A DNA stretch of 12,295 nt, taken from Alkalinema sp. CAN_BIN05. Its GTDB lineage: Bacteria > Cyanobacteriota > Cyanobacteriia > Leptolyngbyales > Leptolyngbyaceae. How positions within the stretch are numbered: the stretch's first letter is position 1; every line of letters begins with the position of its first letter. Positions 1-6,430 of this stretch are shown piece by piece. Both the position numbers and the translations under genes were made by a program. The notes under the pieces are model-generated. The model did no database searches. It was not told the DNA's origin and was given only the letters and a program-made list of their open reading frames with translations. Where the stretch lies: assembly GCA_026786325.1 (NCBI GenBank), contig JAJAYH010000419.1:1-12295 (forward strand). Direction: 5' to 3'.

Positions 1-372
1 GAAGGCGGATCGGGCGGTGCTTTGGGCATTGGCGTGGGCGATCGGTTATTAATGATGGAACATTCTGTCTACAGCGTTGCGCCCCCCGAAGCCTGTGCTG
101 CTATTCTGTGGCGCGATGCCGGGAAGTCGTCGAAGGCCGCAGAAGCCTTAAAAATAACGTCTGAGGATTTGATGGGGCTGGGCATTATTGATGAGGTAAT
201 CGCCGAACCCACGGGAGCGGCCCATGCTGATCCGGTGCTGGCCACCGAACAAGTCAAAGCCGCCATCCTCGCCAACCTTGTCCGTCTCGACAGCATGACT
301 AGCCAGCAGCGCCGTGACCTTCGATACAGCAAGTTTCGGAATATCGGGAAATTCTCTGAGGGCTTGGGTTAG
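1..372 (+). CDS. accA: Acetyl-CoA carboxylase carboxyltransferase subunit alpha, C-terminal part
   Basis: The open frame enters from the left edge and stops at TAG 370-372, giving the last 123 residues. The visible part opens with EGGSGGALGIGVGD, the glycine-rich oxyanion/CoA-binding segment of the crotonase-like carboxyltransferase fold. It continues with the helix around SVYSVAPPEACAAILW and with ALKITSEDL and GIIDEVI, all characteristic of AccA. The protein pairs with AccD to transfer CO2 from carboxybiotin on AccB to acetyl-CoA, giving malonyl-CoA for fatty-acid synthesis in the cytoplasm. The C-terminal tail (RYSKFRNIGKFSE) is normal for the family, so the 3' end looks intact. The start lies outside the window. 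accB lies about 5.4 kb downstream, so the two subunits are not in one operon. No terminator is visible after the stop. Confidence 0.96.
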   Translation, partial: EGGSGGALGIGVGDRLLMMEHSVYSVAPPEACAAILWRDAGKSSKAAEALKITSEDLMGLGIIDEVIAEPTGAAHADPVLATEQVKAAILANLVRLDSMTSQQRRDLRYSKFRNIGKFSEGLG

Positions 373-584
373 AAGCTTACGACTTTAGGGCGGTTGCTCT
401 GCTGGAAATTCCGTCCATGGTGCTACAATAATAAGTTGTAACATTTGTTTACATATTCATTTACTCGATCGCCCTCTGCTGAGATGAAATCCTAGAGTCC
501 ATTCCTAGCAACGTGGTCTGGTGGTTCATCAAAGTGACGCAGCGATCGGGGCTAGATTTTAAATCATTAGTTCGTTGCGAGAGT

Positions 585-1310
585 ATGACTTTGACTCAAA
601 CACATTGCGCCTTGATTACCGGGGCGAGTAGTGGTATTGGCAAGGCGACGGCGATCGCGTTTGCTAAGGCTGGAATTGATCTGGTTTTAGTGGGACGAAA
701 TCAGCAGAAGCTAGATGAGGTAGCGCTTCAGACCCGATCGTTTGGGGTTGAGGTAGCGGTTTTTATCGTTGACTTAGCGGATGTGTCGCAGGTTCAGGGC
801 AAGATTAGCGCTCTTGTTAGCAGCTTACCTCGGCTTGATATTGTGGTTAACAATGCGGGAATGGGGTACACCAATGGCCTACTCGAAACGCCCTTAGCGG
901 ACTGGCAGCGGGTGATTGATCTGAATTTGACAAGTGTCTTTCAGGTGATTCAAGGCGTGTTGCCGAAGCTGCGATCGCAAAAGCACGGGACCATTATAAA
1001 TCTCTCCTCTGTGGCCGCCCATCAAGCATTCCCGAATTGGGGCTTGTATTGCGTCAGTAAGTTTGGCCTTTTAGCATTGACCAAAACTCTGGCCGCAGAA
1101 GAGCGTAGCTACGGCATTCGGGCGATTTCCATGTCTCCAGGTTCGGTTAACACTGAACTATGGGACACAGACACCGTTCAGGCCGACTTCGATCGTAGCT
1201 CCATGCTCACACCGGACGTGGTGGCTGCCTCGATTTTGTATGCTGCTCAAATGCCTCAGGGTGCGGCCATTGAAGAAATGATTCTGCTCCCAACTGGCGG
1301 AACGTTCTAA
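585..1310 (+). CDS. Short-chain dehydrogenase/reductase (SDR), NAD(P)-dependent
   Basis: This is a classical SDR of 241 residues, the usual length. It has the Rossmann dinucleotide motif TGASSGIG at residues 12-19, NNAG at 89-92, catalytic serine 141 or 142 (NLSSVAA), and the YxxxK pair Y155/K159 (YCVSK). PGSVNT at 185-190 is the usual post-catalytic loop. The frame is open upstream to 513, but the extra 24 residues are not SDR-like, so I start at ATG 585, just before the first beta-strand; a weak GAGAG lies close upstream. Arg38 after the second strand (VGRNQ) suggests a preference for NADP(H). The substrate is not readable from sequence. The gene lies 50 bp before folE on the same strand, so a pterin-reducing role (sepiapterin- or dihydromonapterin-reductase-like) is possible. 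That is inference from neighbourhood only. Confidence 0.9.
   Translation: MTLTQTHCALITGASSGIGKATAIAFAKAGIDLVLVGRNQQKLDEVALQTRSFGVEVAVFIVDLADVSQVQGKISALVSSLPRLDIVVNNAGMGYTNGLLETPLADWQRVIDLNLTSVFQVIQGVLPKLRSQKHGTIINLSSVAAHQAFPNWGLYCVSKFGLLALTKTLAAEERSYGIRAISMSPGSVNTELWDTDTVQADFDRSSMLTPDVVAASILYAAQMPQGAAIEEMILLPTGGTF
651..658. repeat. HIP1 octamer GCGATCGC (one of six in the window)
   Basis: This palindromic octamer is highly over-represented in many cyanobacterial genomes. Perfect copies also occur at 971-978, 2213-2220, 4062-4069, 8453-8460 and 12182-12189. All are inside coding sequence, where they usually encode Ala-Ile-Ala, Ser-Asp-Arg or Arg-Ser-Gln type triplets. Random sequence of this length would hold about 0.2 copies. 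Confidence 0.9.
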
Positions 1311-1360
1311 GCATTTTCAATTCTAAAGTTTCTCATTTCCAATTCCTAAGGACTTAAATC

Positions 1361-2017
1361 ATGACGATCGTGAATGATTCTGCTCTAAATTCTTCTTTAG
1401 AGGCTGAACTAATGCGCAATGCAAACCGGGCCGATGGCGGTGCTGATTATTTTGCATCCATGGAAGCAGCGGTGCGCGAAATGATCATTGGGGTTGGGGA
1501 AGACCCCGATCGTGAGGGTCTATTGAAGACTCCAAAGCGCGTGGCCAAGTCGATGCAATATTTGACAAGTGGCTATTCTCAATCTCTAGAAGAGTTGTTG
1601 AATGGGGCAATTTTTGACGAAGGCCACAACGAGATGGTCTTGGTTCGCGACATCAATTTCTTCAGCATGTGCGAACACCACATGTTGCCCTTCATGGGAC
1701 GAGCGCACGTTGCTTATATTCCTAACCAAAAGGTTGTGGGTTTAAGCAAGTTGGCCCGGATTGTCGATATGTATGCTCGGCGGATGCAGGTCCAAGAGCG
1801 CTTGACCAGCCAAGTTGCAAAAGCATTACAAGAAGCTCTTCAGCCTCGTGGGGTGGCTGTGGTTTTGGAAGCGTCCCACATGTGTATGGTGATGCGCGGC
1901 GTTCAGAAGCCTGGTTCTTGGACTGTAACGAGTTCTATGGTGGGCTGTTTCCAGGAAGATTCCCGGACTCGTGAAGAGTTCTTGAACTTAATTCGTCACC
2001 AGCCTTCTTTCTGGTAG
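1361..2017 (+). CDS. folE: GTP cyclohydrolase I
   Basis: The 218-residue product is full length for the type I enzyme. It opens the imidazole ring of GTP to give 7,8-dihydroneopterin triphosphate and formate, the first step of tetrahydrofolate and other pterin synthesis. The core CEHHMLPFMG places the zinc ligands at Cys104 and His107, with the third ligand Cys175 in SHMCMVMRGV, matching the E. coli Cys110/His113/Cys181 arrangement. The GVGEDPDREGLLKTPKR segment (44-60) is the family's N-terminal signature. The ATG has AAGGA 8 nt upstream (1348-1352), which fixes the start. The first 25 residues are a variable extension. The gene is followed by a hairpin terminator and probably shares a transcript with the upstream SDR gene. 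Its folate product serves the ThyX encoded further along. Confidence 0.98.
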   Translation: MTIVNDSALNSSLEAELMRNANRADGGADYFASMEAAVREMIIGVGEDPDREGLLKTPKRVAKSMQYLTSGYSQSLEELLNGAIFDEGHNEMVLVRDINFFSMCEHHMLPFMGRAHVAYIPNQKVVGLSKLARIVDMYARRMQVQERLTSQVAKALQEALQPRGVAVVLEASHMCMVMRGVQKPGSWTVTSSMVGCFQEDSRTREEFLNLIRHQPSFW

Positions 2018-2046
2018 TTTTCGCCATCAACTAAATAAATTAAAAC

Positions 2047-2084
2047 ACGATCGGATCCATCGACAGGACCGATCGTATTTTTTT
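2047..2084 (+). terminator. Rho-independent-type terminator after folE
   Basis: The arms ACGATCGG (2047-2054) and CCGATCGT (2069-2076) form an 8-bp stem, with a 14-nt loop that can pair further (GGATCC/GGACC). A run of seven T follows at 2078-2084. It lies 30 bp after the folE stop. Each arm carries the HIP1 core CGATCG. Sequence on the other side of the stem is A/T-rich, so it may also serve the convergent aldolase gene. Confidence 0.8.
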
Positions 2085-2103
2085 GCTCAATGTTTGCTCA
2101 ATG
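2082..2103. repeat. Perfect 11-bp tandem duplication over the aldolase stop codon
   Basis: TTTGCTCAATG occurs twice without a gap, at 2082-2092 and 2093-2103. The second copy contains the minus-strand stop (TGA at 2100-2098) of the aldolase gene. The other copy lies just beyond the stop, adjoining the T-tract of the folE terminator. The protein sequence would be the same with one copy. Confidence 0.9.
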
Positions 2104-2733
2104 ACAGTAGGGTTGGAGTTGATCAATCAATGACTTAGCCCGATCGTGCAATCCATCCCAATTACGACCCTGAATTAAACTCGGTAAAAATAATTCACTG
2201 GACAGCCCAACGGCGATCGCCCCAGCCTTTATAAAATCAGCCGAATTCTCAATGCTAACCCCTCCCGTGGGAATCAATGGAATGCCTTGCATGGGAGATT
2301 TTAGGCTGCGGATATAGCTCGCTCCGCCAAGACTGTGGACGGGGAAAACTTTGACGCTGTTGGCTCCGGCTTGCCAAGCGGTAATGATTTCGGTTGGGGT
2401 GAGCGCACCGGGGACGATCGGAATCTCTACACGTTTAGCTCGTGAAATCAGGTCAGGGTCGCAGTGGGGCGAGAATAAAAATTGGGCATCCGCACTGATG
2501 GCTTCAGTCAATTGAGCTGGAGTGATTAGGGTTCCGGCCCCTATTGTACAATCTGTTAATTCTTGGCGTAGTGTGGCAATCAGATGGGCAGGCCGATCGC
2601 TATTCCAAGTGATTTCAATTAATTTGATGCCAGCCCTTGCCACCGATCGCGCCATCTCTAGACCGACTTCAAACTCCGGCGCACGAATGACCGCGATCGA
2701 TCGGTGTTGCATCAGCAAACTAGTCCAGGACAT
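2098..2733 (-). CDS. eda: 2-dehydro-3-deoxy-phosphogluconate / 4-hydroxy-2-oxoglutarate aldolase
   Basis: This is a class I aldolase of 211 residues, normal length. It cleaves KDPG to pyruvate and glyceraldehyde 3-phosphate (Entner-Doudoroff pathway) and/or 4-hydroxy-2-oxoglutarate to pyruvate and glyoxylate. The (beta/alpha)8 barrel markers are present: AVIRA at 14-18, the general base Glu40 in IEITWNS, GAGTL at 65-69, the Schiff-base Lys128 in SVKVFPV, and the phosphate-binding IPTGGV at 154-159. Where E. coli Eda has LRT with Arg49, this protein has WNS, closer to the pattern of KDPGal aldolases, so the exact substrate is less certain. I use ATG 2733; the frame also reaches TTG 2739, but neither has a clear Shine-Dalgarno. 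It lies 28 bp after the broken GGDEF gene and converges on folE. Confidence 0.92.
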   Translation of the reverse strand: MSWTSLLMQHRSIAVIRAPEFEVGLEMARSVARAGIKLIEITWNSDRPAHLIATLRQELTDCTIGAGTLITPAQLTEAISADAQFLFSPHCDPDLISRAKRVEIPIVPGALTPTEIITAWQAGANSVKVFPVHSLGGASYIRSLKSPMQGIPLIPTGGVSIENSADFIKAGAIAVGLSSELFLPSLIQGRNWDGLHDRAKSLIDQLQPYCH

Positions 2734-2761
2734 AGCCAATCACAAATAATCAAAAATTGCC

Positions 2762-3711
2762 CTAAGGAATCGAAAATGTACAGAACCGATTCCGTCCAGT
2801 TTCCTTGGCTTGATATAAGGCACGATCGGCGGCGGTAATCAACATTTCACGGCTAATAATGGCAGACGGGATCGTGCTGGCCACCCCCATGCTAAGGGTA
2901 AGCTTATCGCCGATTTTTGAGCCGGTATGGGAAATATCTAGATCTCTTAATGCGTCTTGAATATCCTTCGCCACCCCAGTCGCTCTAAACCTGTATTGGG
3001 TAAAATAATCGCAAATTCTTCTCCGCCATAACGGGCGGCCAAATCGATCGATCGTTTCGCCCCCCGTTCCAAAACCTTTGCCACTTTCTTCAAACACTCA
3101 TCGCCTTCTTGATGGCCATAGGTATCGTTATAAACTTTAAAGAAATCAATGTCACACAACACCAACGACAACGACAAACGATCGCGCTGCATTCGACTCC
3201 ATTCCTGCTCAAGATATTCATCAAACCGACGACGATTTGCGACGTGGGTGAGGCCATCAGAGGTAGCCAGACGCTTGAGTTCTTGGTTGGCACTTTGAAG
3301 CTGCTCATAGAGCTTAACTTGGGTCAGTAGGTGCTTAACGCGTTGACGCAGGACGGCCCAGTGAATCGGTTTGGTGACAAAATCTATTGCCCCAGACGCA
3401 AACGCGTGCTCTACTGACTCCTCATCATGTAAGCCCGTAATCATCAACAACGGAGTGCCATTCCCCTCCAGATGCTGTTCCATTTTTTGAATTTGTTGGC
3501 AGCAGGTGAAGCCATCCATATGGGGCATCACCGCATCAATTAGGACCACATCCGGCTGCATTTTGCTGAACATGGCCAGACAATCTTCCCCATCAACAGC
3601 TTCAATCACCTGATAGCCGTCTTGTTCCATAGCCTGACGCAGACAAACCCGGATGACTCTGTCGTCGTCTGCAACCAGAACAAGCGGTGGATTGTGAGAT
3701 GAAAAGGTCAT
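2762..3711 (-). pseudogene. Response regulator-GGDEF (diguanylate cyclase) gene disrupted by a frameshift
   Basis: The first frame (3711 to 2947) encodes a receiver domain at residues 10-130, with acidic pocket Asp15-17, phospho-acceptor Asp59 (DVVLIDAVMPHMDG) and Lys114. A GGDEF domain starts near 148, with metal-binding Asp187 (CDIDFF), I-site RxxD at 220-223 and active-site GGEEF at 229-233. After LPNTGLE (241-243) the homology stops and nonsense leads to a stop. The missing half of the domain (VAKDIQDAL, LTLSMGVAST, AADRALYQAKETGRNR) continues in another frame down to TAG 2762-2764. The break lies near 2980-2986 and fits loss of one base, or of four (the frame then reads LERATGVAKDI). As read, the product lacks the C-terminal part of the cyclase fold and should not make c-di-GMP. 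A base-call error is the alternative explanation. The start is ATG 3711. Confidence 0.88.
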
Positions 3712-3832
3712 GGAGATAAACCGAGTGAGGAAAAGGCTAGCACAGTCACTAATTGCGTGAGCCGTGAGCTATGCCGTTAGACAAGAGTGCCCTATTTTTT
3801 ACCATTCCCAACTTTTCCGGGTCGTCCGTGAC

Positions 3833-4936
3833 TTAAGCTGCGCCCTTCTTAAATTTGTCCAGTCCAGTTACGACCTTTACACTTTTTATTTTGTCTCCAG
3901 CTTTAATATCATGGAGAACCTCTTGACCACCCGTGACATAGCCAAAGATGGAATATCGTCCATCCAGGAGATTAAGGCCAGCGGGGGTGAGTTCGGGTTC
4001 AAACAGAAAGAAGAAAAACTGCGACGATCCGCCATTCGCTTCTTCATTCGGGCGGGCCATTGCGATCGCACCGTATGCACTAAAGGGCAGCACGGGCTGA
4101 TCTAGATACCGACCCGCATCTTCTAAGGTCACACCATAAGTTGGCACTTTGTCACCTTGGGCCAAAATTTCCAAGGGCACCGATCGGTAGGCTTTGGTTT
4201 TGGGGTCAATGAAGCCTTCATCTGGGCCATCGGGATCGCCTGTTTGCAGCACATAGAAGTCTTCAGCCCGAGTAAACGGCAGCCCATCATAGAAACCGCG
4301 CTGAATTAGATCGACAAAATTCCCACCCGTCACTGGGGCGCTATAGCCATCTAAAACGGCTGTAACTACACCTTTGTCGGTTGTAAATTCGATTTGAGCG
4401 CGGCCTTTGAGTTGAGGAAGATCTTTATACTCCTCCGGAACTTCATAGGGGAAATCCCCCAACATGGATTCTTCAAGCGTTGTAACCCGGTTCAGTAAGG
4501 CCGATCGGTGCATCAAAATATCATCTTTATTTTTGGCAGCTACATCAATGCGTAACAAGTCAATATCACCCTGAATCGCATCTAGAATCTCATTGCCCTG
4601 GGGCTTGAAGCTCTCGGGCACGCTGGCAAGAACTTGCGATCGTTTATCTCGAATCACAGTCTCAGCTCGTGTCAAATCGGCACCGATCGCTCCCCAACGA
4701 CGGTTTGCTCGGATTTGTTGCGAAATGTCTTCGATAGAGGTTTGCAGTTTACGAATATCGGGATTTGTAATGGGCAGTGAGTTTCTCAGGATGGCCTTGG
4801 GGTCTGTGACTGCATTGCCTTGGGGCAGAGCTAGGGCCGGAGCGCAGGTTATCATAAACGTTAGAACGGCAGCAACCAGCAGCAGCGTTCTAGTTTTAGA
4901 GAAAAAATTAAACGACATTTCAATACCTTGCTTCAC
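3833..4936 (-). CDS. Cyclophilin-type peptidyl-prolyl isomerase, thylakoid-lumen TLP40/CYP38-like
   Basis: The 367-residue protein has three parts. The first is an N-terminal signal peptide (basic start, hydrophobic 18-32, probable cut after ALA near 37). A helical region follows at about 45-160, and a cyclophilin domain spans about 186-358. This order matches the TLP40/CYP38 proteins of chloroplast lumen and their cyanobacterial relatives, implicated in photosystem II assembly; that role is family knowledge. The cyclophilin domain keeps the catalytic-type Arg223 (PFTRAEDFYVLQTGDP), SSQFFFFLFEPELT and DGRYSIFGYV. The position equivalent to CypA Trp121 is Leu, which predicts weak cyclosporin binding. 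I chose GTG 4936 because AAGGGAG sits 7 nt before it; ATG 4918 is the alternative. It is divergent from efp. No terminator is visible downstream. Confidence 0.9.
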   Translation of the reverse strand: MKQGIEMSFNFFSKTRTLLLVAAVLTFMITCAPALALPQGNAVTDPKAILRNSLPITNPDIRKLQTSIEDISQQIRANRRWGAIGADLTRAETVIRDKRSQVLASVPESFKPQGNEILDAIQGDIDLLRIDVAAKNKDDILMHRSALLNRVTTLEESMLGDFPYEVPEEYKDLPQLKGRAQIEFTTDKGVVTAVLDGYSAPVTGGNFVDLIQRGFYDGLPFTRAEDFYVLQTGDPDGPDEGFIDPKTKAYRSVPLEILAQGDKVPTYGVTLEDAGRYLDQPVLPFSAYGAIAMARPNEEANGGSSQFFFFLFEPELTPAGLNLLDGRYSIFGYVTGGQEVLHDIKAGDKIKSVKVVTGLDKFKKGAA

Positions 4937-4943
4937 AACTTGA

Positions 4944-4950
4944 CTCCCTT
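4944..4950 (-). promoter_or_regulatory. Ribosome binding site deciding the cyclophilin start
   Basis: On the minus strand this reads AAGGGAG and ends 7 nt before the GTG at 4936-4934. This is better placed than anything before the in-frame ATG 4918, which has only AAGG nearby, so it favours the longer reading with six extra residues before the signal peptide. Confidence 0.55.
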
Positions 4951-4976
4951 TCTAGAGGGTATTGTCCCATAGCAGT

Positions 4977-5026
4977 TTGAGAATTTGTGAGAAAAATCTG
5001 TATAGCGGTTCCTAGGGCGTTACAAT
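4977..5026 (+). promoter_or_regulatory. Candidate promoter of efp
   Basis: Two overlapping possibilities are visible in the gap between the divergent cyclophilin and efp genes. One is TTGAGA (4977-4982) with TATAGC (5001-5006) at an 18-nt spacing. The other is a stronger -10-like TACAAT (5021-5026) without a good -35. Either would give a leader of roughly 35-55 nt before the efp ATG. Only motif resemblance supports this. Confidence 0.35.
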
Positions 5027-5066
5027 AAAGCGCTGAAAGTTCTGCCGAATCGATTTGTAGAAACCC

Positions 5067-5627
5067 ATGATTTCCAGTAACGATTTTCGCTCCGGTGTCA
5101 GTATTGAATTAGATGGTGCTGTTTGGCGCGTCATCGAGTTTTTGCATGTCAAACCCGGTAAAGGTGCCGCATTTGTCCGCACCAAGCTCAAGAATGCTCA
5201 GACGGGTAACGTAATGGAAAAAACGTTCCGGGCTGGGGAAAGCGTTCCTCAGGCCGTCCTTGAAAAAAATGTAATGCAATTCACCTATAAAGATGGTGAT
5301 AAGTACGTTTTCATGGACATGAGTACGTTTGAAGAAAGCCTACTCACTAAGGCTCAGATTGGCGAGCAGAGTAAATATCTCAAGGAAGGGATGGATGCGA
5401 TGGTGGTCCAGTGGGGCGATCGTATTTTAGAAGTAGAATTGCCAAACTCGGTGGTTCTGGAAGTGACCCAAACCGATCCCGGTGTCAAGGGCGATACCGC
5501 GACTGGGGGCACTAAGCCTGCTACTGTCGAAACAGGTGCCGAGGTGATGGTGCCGTTGTTTATTACGATCGGTGAAAAGATCAAAATAGACACCCGTGAT
5601 AATAAATATCTCGGTCGTGAGAACTAG
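5067..5627 (+). CDS. efp: Translation elongation factor P
   Basis: At 186 residues this is the standard EF-P length, with three beta-barrel domains. EF-P binds between the ribosomal P and E sites and relieves stalling at consecutive prolines. The domain I loop reads VKPGKGAAFVRTKLKN with Lys32 at its tip. This is the position modified in B. subtilis EF-P, and the loop resembles that type rather than the Arg32 (rhamnosylated) type. The C-terminal GEKIKIDTRDNKYLGRE is the family signature. No modification enzymes are encoded nearby. The ATG at 5067 opens on the standard N-terminus (MISSNDFRSG); there is no Shine-Dalgarno. accB follows after a gap containing a hairpin, an arrangement common in cyanobacteria, so co-transcription is likely. 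Confidence 0.97.
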   Translation: MISSNDFRSGVSIELDGAVWRVIEFLHVKPGKGAAFVRTKLKNAQTGNVMEKTFRAGESVPQAVLEKNVMQFTYKDGDKYVFMDMSTFEESLLTKAQIGEQSKYLKEGMDAMVVQWGDRILEVELPNSVVLEVTQTDPGVKGDTATGGTKPATVETGAEVMVPLFITIGEKIKIDTRDNKYLGREN

Positions 5628-5667
5628 GACGAGAGCGCGATTTGTGGGGCTGTGTAAGGGCTGTATG

Positions 5668-5695
5668 GTGGGAGTTTTTCCGCTAAACTCCCCAC
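5668..5695 (+). promoter_or_regulatory. Stable hairpin between efp and accB
   Basis: GTGGGAGTTT (5668-5677) pairs with AAACTCCCCAC (5685-5695) with one bulged C and a 7-nt loop. It is G/C-rich enough to be stable but has no following T-tract (GCAGGCTTTCCC comes next). It therefore looks more like an RNA processing, attenuation or 3'-protecting element than a simple terminator. Confidence 0.5.
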
Positions 5696-5728
5696 GCAGG
5701 CTTTCCCTTTCGCCAATAGCTTTGATTT

Positions 5729-5734
5729 AAGGAG
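5729..5734 (+). promoter_or_regulatory. Ribosome binding site deciding the accB start
   Basis: AAGGAG lies 11 nt before GTG 5746. It overlaps the earlier in-frame GTG 5734, which therefore cannot be the start used with this site. This supports the shorter AccB beginning MSVNFSELRDLL. Confidence 0.65.
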
Positions 5735-5745
5735 TGATCACTGCC

Positions 5746-6222
5746 GTGTCAGTAAATTTCAGCGAATTGCGAGACTTATTATTAGCCGTCAACCAGACCG
5801 ACATCTCAGAGTTGACCCTAGAGGATGATGGCTTCAAGATGACCATGCGACGTGGATCGCTTCCCGTGATGGTTGTTGCGCCACCTGTTGGCATGTCCCC
5901 GGTGGCAACCTATGAGGCGGCTGCACACACAATGGGGACGACGAGCGGACCGTCTACGTCATTGCCTTCTGTGGATCAAAAATTATTTGAAATCAAGTCC
6001 CCGATCGTTGGGACGTTTTATCGCGGACCTAGCCCTGATGATGCTCCTTTTGTGGAGATAGGCGATCGGATTAAGGTTGGCCAAGGGATTTGTATCGTTG
6101 AAGCGATGAAGGTGATGAATGAGATTGAGACGGAGGTTTCCGGCGAAGTCATAGAAATTTTGGTTGATAATTTCCAACCGGTGGAATTTGATCAAGTTCT
6201 GATGCGAGTTCGGTTAACCTAG
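5746..6222 (+). CDS. accB: Acetyl-CoA carboxylase biotin carboxyl carrier protein
   Basis: The 158-residue protein carries biotin between biotin carboxylase (AccC) and the AccA/AccD transferase. The N-terminal helix NFSELRDLLLAVNQTDISELTL is typical of cyanobacterial AccB. An Ala/Pro/Ser/Thr-rich flexible linker (about 38-76) leads to the biotinyl domain (about 80-158), with SPIVGTFYRGPSPD and the biotin site EAMKVMNEIE, Lys122. The residue after the modified lysine is Val, where Met or Leu is usual; the hammerhead fold otherwise looks complete. Start GTG 5746 is chosen over GTG 5734 because of the Shine-Dalgarno position and the match to homologous N-termini. A terminator follows about 60 bp after the stop. 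Confidence 0.95.
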   Translation: MSVNFSELRDLLLAVNQTDISELTLEDDGFKMTMRRGSLPVMVVAPPVGMSPVATYEAAAHTMGTTSGPSTSLPSVDQKLFEIKSPIVGTFYRGPSPDDAPFVEIGDRIKVGQGICIVEAMKVMNEIETEVSGEVIEILVDNFQPVEFDQVLMRVRLT

Positions 6223-6238
6223 TGTGGTTGAGCTTTGG

Positions 6239-6257
6239 ATTGACTTTAAAAGTCAAT
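6239..6257. promoter_or_regulatory. Perfect 8-bp dyad, possible operator or RNA hairpin
   Basis: ATTGACTT and AAGTCAAT are exact inverted copies around TAA. The dyad lies 17 bp after the accB stop and 25 bp before the GC-rich terminator. It is A/T-rich with a tight loop, the geometry of a dimeric repressor site, and the next gene encodes an ArsR-type repressor. It lies upstream of the terminator, so if it is an operator the promoter must be near it or further downstream. Confidence 0.4.
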
Positions 6258-6280
6258 ATTTGATCTCATTTTAAATCTTG

Positions 6281-6307
6281 GGCTGCCTAGTGATGGCAGC
6301 TTTTTTG
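6281..6307 (+). terminator. Rho-independent-type terminator after accB
   Basis: GCTGCC (6282-6287) and GGCAGC (6295-6300) form a 6-bp G/C stem, extendable by one G-T pair. The loop is seven nt, and six T follow at 6301-6306. Confidence 0.8.
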
Positions 6308-6337
6308 TGAGTATTACTACTTTGTGAGGATTACTAT
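6304..6337. repeat. Imperfect 17-bp tandem duplication downstream of the accB terminator
   Basis: TTTGTGAGTATTACTAC (6304-6320) is followed directly by TTTGTGAGGATTACTAT (6321-6337), with 15 of 17 positions equal. The first copy begins inside the terminator T-tract. A -10-like TATATT (6335-6340) arises at the end of the second copy and could serve the ArsR gene. Confidence 0.85.
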
Positions 6338-6430
6338 ATTGCTATGGGGCGAAATATAGGGATAATGGTAGGGATCGCTGATACGTCGAGATTTAGCCGT
6401 TATTTTTGCAATTCTTTGCAAGTGATCCCC

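Noticed and set aside
437..453. NtcA-like site: TGTA ... TACA upstream of the SDR gene.
   Set aside because: The spacing between GTA and TAC is nine, not the consensus eight, and no -10 box lies at the expected distance. A chance match in A/T-rich DNA is likely.
513..584. Longer N-terminus for the SDR protein from 513.
   Set aside because: The 24 extra residues do not resemble an SDR start or a signal peptide; ATG 585 directly precedes the first Rossmann strand.
1305..1349. Three spaced TTC(C)TAA words after the SDR gene as a further stop-codon duplication.
   Set aside because: Only six bases match well between the first two units (about 11 of 16 overall) and the spacing is unequal.
2976..2990. 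Programmed -1 ribosomal frameshift in the GGDEF gene.
   Set aside because: There is no slippery heptamer (X XXY YYZ) at the overlap, and GGDEF genes are not known for this; mutation or read error is simpler.
3756..3769. Tandem CGTGAGC x2 before the GGDEF gene, and AATCACAAAT/AATCAAAAAT at 2738-2757.
   Set aside because: They are too short or too low in complexity to add to the tandem-duplication pattern.
3764..4105. A 113-codon plus-strand open frame over the cyclophilin 3' end, and similar antisense frames such as 2522-2749 and 4593-4943.
   Set aside because: They lie opposite conserved coding sequence, lack ribosome sites and show no family resemblance.
6344..6430. Longer N-terminus for the ArsR regulator from ATG 6344.
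   Set aside because: There is no ribosome site, the sequence is not ArsR-like, and the region overlaps the likely promoter.
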